The notes under the pieces were generated by a model that saw nothing but the letters and a program-made list of their open reading frames with translations, had not been told where the DNA came from and made no database searches. Of a stretch of 6,648 nt of DNA, positions 4,881 to 6,648 are shown piece after piece. Each line of letters begins with the position of its first letter. Position 1 is the first letter of the stretch. The stretch covers positions 1 to 6,648 of the forward strand of contig JAEWBW010000457.1 of the NCBI GenBank assembly GCA_023390955.1. Direction: 5' to 3'. A program made the translations under genes and the position numbers. The stretch comes from Pseudomonadota bacterium. Its GTDB lineage: Bacteria; Pseudomonadota; Alphaproteobacteria; Rhizobiales; Xanthobacteraceae.

Positions 4881-5338
4881 CAGACAGCTCCGCTCTCGCG
4901 CTTCATGATCATCATCGGCGACGTCATCTCGCAGAGCGCGTCGCCCTTGGCGTTGCGCGCGGTGCATTTCAACGTGACGATGCCAAGTCCGGGACGGCTC
5001 TGCGATGTCCGCATCTCCAGCACGTCGACGTCGAGCGTGAGATCGTCGCCGGGGCGCAGCGGCGCGAGCCAGCGCACCTCGCTGACGCCGGGCGAGCCCA
5101 GCGAGCCTGCCTGGGTGATGAAGCCATCCGCCATCATCCGCATCATCAGCGAGCACAGATGCCAGCCCGAGCCGGACAGGCCGCGCAGCATGCTCCTGGA
5201 AGCAGCCTCCTCGTCGAGGTGCATCGGCTGCGGATCGAACTCGGCGGCGAAAGCCAAAATCTCGTCGCGGCTGACATGGCGCGGGCCGAACGTGCCGAAG
5301 CGTCCAGGCGAAAAATCTTCGTATGTGAGGGTCATCAT
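4880..5338 (-). CDS. MaoC-like (hot-dog fold) dehydratase/hydratase, first gene of the pair
   Basis: The product is 152 aa from the ATG at 5338, or 151 aa from the adjacent ATG at 5335; there is no clear ribosome-binding site, so the two cannot be separated. A longer frame to a TTG at 5425 adds 29 residues unlike the family. Counted from the second Met, the hydratase motif F-DPQPM-H-LDEEAA places Asp34 and His39 with the D-x4-H spacing of the PhaJ/MaoC catalytic pair, followed by GLSGSGWH. The C-terminal part has VRWLAPLRPGDDLTL and SRPGLGIVTLKCTARNAKGD, matching the same blocks in the downstream gene. Both proteins therefore come from a tandem duplication with both active sites kept. Likely role: R-specific hydration or dehydration of an enoyl-CoA in fatty-acid or related metabolism, in the cytoplasm. 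It leads a two-gene operon and is divergent from the DUF4282 gene. Confidence 0.9.
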   Translation of the reverse strand: MMTLTYEDFSPGRFGTFGPRHVSRDEILAFAAEFDPQPMHLDEEAASRSMLRGLSGSGWHLCSLMMRMMADGFITQAGSLGSPGVSEVRWLAPLRPGDDLTLDVDVLEMRTSQSRPGLGIVTLKCTARNAKGDALCEMTSPMMIMKRESGAV

Positions 5339-5362
5339 CGGAATTGCTGGAGGGAATGACAG

Positions 5363-5391
5363 ATTGTGGCCGCACTTTGCGGCAATCTCAA
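5363..5391 (-). promoter_or_regulatory. Possible promoter of the MaoC operon with a palindrome in its spacer
   Basis: On the minus strand TTGAGA (5391-5386) and CACAAT (5368-5363) are 17 bp apart, giving a predicted start near 5355 and a leader of about 20 nt. The spacer contains a perfect hyphenated palindrome, GCCGCA-CTT-TGCGGC on the plus strand (5369-5383). A dimer bound there would sit between the -35 and -10 boxes, as MerR-type regulators do, or act as a repressor. The elements are seen; promoter use is inferred. Confidence 0.35.
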
Positions 5392-5484
5392 CCCGCCCAC
5401 CCGCATGGCACGTGCTACATAGCAAGACAACGGCTTCGCCTGAGTCGGATCGGCGGGGGCGGGTCCGATTGGCCGGGAGAGATC

Positions 5485-5781
5485 ATGTTTACATTCAGCG
5501 ACCTGTTCCAGTGGGACCGCTTCATCACGCCGACGATCATCAAGACCTTCTACTGGCTGGTGATCGCGCTGATCATCCTGTTCGGCATGTCCGGCATCTT
5601 CTACGGCCTCACCGAAATGGCGATCAGCCCGTTCGGCGGCTTCCTGATCCTGCTGCGCTCGATCGCCGGCGTCGTGGTCGGAACGGTGTTCTCGCGCATC
5701 GCCGCGGAGCTGATCCTGATCGTCTTCCGCATCAACGAGCACCTCGGCGCGATCCGGGATCAGGGCGGCGGGTTGAGGTGA
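5485..5781 (+). CDS. DUF4282 family membrane protein
   Basis: The product is 98 aa. GGGAGAG (5475-5481) precedes the ATG at 5485, and the protein begins MFTFSDLFQWDRF, the usual short N-terminus of this family (start of the form FxxLFxFDRFITP). Two transmembrane helices are evident: about residues 17-42 (TIIKTFYWLVIALIILFGMS) and 50-72. The second helix runs into the family block with Arg71, Glu75, then LILIVFRINEHLGAIR, conserved in DUF4282 proteins. It is an inner-membrane protein with both termini probably cytoplasmic; function is unknown for the family. The frame is open upstream to about 5344, but that extension has no family similarity. It is divergent from the MaoC operon (146 bp between starts) and convergent with ychF. 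Confidence 0.9.
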   Translation: MFTFSDLFQWDRFITPTIIKTFYWLVIALIILFGMSGIFYGLTEMAISPFGGFLILLRSIAGVVVGTVFSRIAAELILIVFRINEHLGAIRDQGGGLR

Positions 5782-5792
5782 GGCTCTCGTAT

Positions 5793-5913
5793 CCCGGACG
5801 CGGCGCGGCATGAAATGACGCGACGCAGAGCCGGGACCCAGGTCGCTCCAATCAAAGTCTCTGGGCCCCGGCTCTGCAGCGCACCGCTGAAGAAGCGCTG
5901 CGCTGCGTCCGGG
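5793..5913. repeat. Long inverted-repeat element between convergent DUF4282 and ychF genes
   Basis: Outer arms CCCGGACGC (5793-5801) and GCGTCCGGG (5905-5913) are perfect complements. Inner arms CAGAGCCGGGACCCAG (5826-5841) and CTGGGCCCCGGCTCTG (5861-5876) match at 15 of 16 positions around a 19-bp loop. The left half is 12 nt after the DUF4282 stop and the right half 13 nt from the ychF stop. Elements combining these same blocks recur in Bradyrhizobium genomes as I remember them. As RNA it would form a long hairpin in both transcripts and so could insulate the convergent genes. Confidence 0.75.
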
Positions 5914-5926
5914 GCACGCGACCGAC

Positions 5927-6648
5927 TTACGTATTGAACCTGAAATGCATCACGTCGCCGTCGAGGACGACGTATTCCTTGCCTTCGAGGCGCAGCTTGC
6001 CGGCATCGCGGGCGCCGGCTTCGCCGTTCAGCGCGACGTAGTCGTCATACGCGATCGTCTCGGCGCGGATGAAGCCCTTTTCGAAGTCGGTATGGATCAC
6101 GCCCGCCGCGCCCGGCGCCTTGGTGCCGCGATAGATGGTCCAGGCGCGCGCTTCCTTCGGTCCCACCGTGAAGTAGGTGATGAGATCGAGCAGCGTGTAG
6201 CCGGCGCGGATCAGACGATCGAGGCCGGCTTCCTCCAGCCCCAGCGTTTCCAGAAAGTCGGCGCGTTCGTCGCGCGAGATGGTGGCGATCTCGGATTCGA
6301 TCTTCGCCGAGATGACGACGGCAACCGCGCCTTCCTTGGCCGCCTGCTCCTCGACTGCCTTCGAGAAGGCGTTTCCGGTCGCGGCCGAGCCTTCCTCGAC
6401 GTTGCAGACATAGAGCACCGGCTTCGACGACAGCAGGCCGAGCATCGCGAAGGCGCGCTCCTCCTCGGGCTTGCGCTCGACGAGGCGGGCTGGCTTGCCG
6501 TCGCGCAGCAGCACCAGGGTGCGGTTGACGAGGTCGAGCTGCTCCTTGGCGTCCTTGTCGTTGCCCTTGGCCTTCTTGGTGAGGTTGTCGACGCGCTTCT
6601 CGAGGCTGTCGAGGTCGGCGAGCATCAGCTCGGTCTCGATGGTCTCGA
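5927..6648 (-). CDS. ychF: YchF/OLA1-family redox-regulated ATPase, C-terminal part (truncated by window edge)
   Basis: 239 codons are visible, ending at TAA (5929-5927); the N-terminus lies beyond the right edge, so about 125 of the usual 363-367 residues are missing, including the P-loop and switch regions. The fragment starts ETIETELMLADL, as in other YchF proteins. Next comes the helical coiled-coil insertion (about residues 8-55 of the fragment). The nucleotide-specificity motif at residues 82-85 is NVEE, the N-x-x-E form that replaces NKxD and gives this Obg-family member ATP rather than GTP preference. VISAKIESEIA follows as the G5 region. The last 80 or so residues are the TGS domain, with LITYFTVGPKEARAWTI, HTDFEKGFIRAETI and the ending DGDVMHFRFNT, all diagnostic. 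YchF binds ribosomes and is linked to stress and oxidative response in other bacteria. The gene is convergent with the DUF4282 gene. Confidence 0.97.
   Translation of the reverse strand, partial: ETIETELMLADLDSLEKRVDNLTKKAKGNDKDAKEQLDLVNRTLVLLRDGKPARLVERKPEEERAFAMLGLLSSKPVLYVCNVEEGSAATGNAFSKAVEEQAAKEGAVAVVISAKIESEIATISRDERADFLETLGLEEAGLDRLIRAGYTLLDLITYFTVGPKEARAWTIYRGTKAPGAAGVIHTDFEKGFIRAETIAYDDYVALNGEAGARDAGKLRLEGKEYVVLDGDVMHFRFNT

Noticed and set aside
4395..5375. 326-codon minus-strand frame as one long MaoC protein
   Set aside because: Only the C-terminal 161 residues carry the MaoC domain; the N-terminal part is an out-of-frame reading of the upstream MaoC gene. The internal ATG at 4880 starts exactly at the family N-terminus.
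4707..5813. Long plus-strand open frame of 368 codons
   Set aside because: It is antisense to the two MaoC genes and runs out of frame through the DUF4282 gene, both of which have diagnostic family motifs.

Overview
The window is GC-rich (roughly 65% by eye) and looks like chromosome of an alphaproteobacterium in the Bradyrhizobium/Rhodopseudomonas group. I infer this from recognisable protein families, codon use, small Bradyrhizobium-type hypothetical proteins, and dispersed hairpin repeats of kinds I remember from Bradyrhizobium intergenic regions. No database search was run. I see no tRNA, rRNA, CRISPR array, transposase, phage gene or integrase.

Layout. 1-146 (minus): the N-terminal part of a secreted glycine-zipper protein, with an exact sigma-EcfG-type promoter motif upstream at 180-205. 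371-820 and 1234-1674 (plus): two paralogous SnoaL/NTF2-like proteins, separated by a pair of inverted REP-like hairpins and an AT-richer promoter region. 1675-1978: a non-coding stretch holding nested inverted repeats and a 19-bp near-palindrome. 1979-2896 (plus): an exported protein rich in predicted beta strands, followed by a second hairpin repeat. 3143-3565 (plus): a small alpha-helical/coiled-coil protein closed by a strong intrinsic terminator. 3793-3930 (plus) and 3999-4145 (minus): two very small, convergent, single-TM membrane proteins of 45 and 48 aa. 4395-4880 and 4880-5338 (minus): two MaoC-like hydratases, stop and start codons overlapping, with a plausible promoter upstream. 5485-5781 (plus): a DUF4282 membrane protein. 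5793-5913: a long inverted-repeat element. 5927-6648 (minus): the C-terminal two thirds of the ATPase YchF, running off the right edge.

How the genes relate. Only the MaoC pair is clearly one translationally coupled operon, and it probably makes two related subunits or two enzymes acting on enoyl thioesters. The SnoaL pair is a tandem duplication, but the two genes are 413 bp apart and each seems to have its own control region. The rest look like separate small transcription units, mostly cell-envelope proteins, insulated by terminators and palindromic repeats.

I did not find a convincing new multi-gene system. The items most worth checking are the stress-promoter match for the glycine-zipper gene, a CtrA-like site between the two tiny membrane genes, the operator-like palindromes, and the paired SnoaL and MaoC paralogues.
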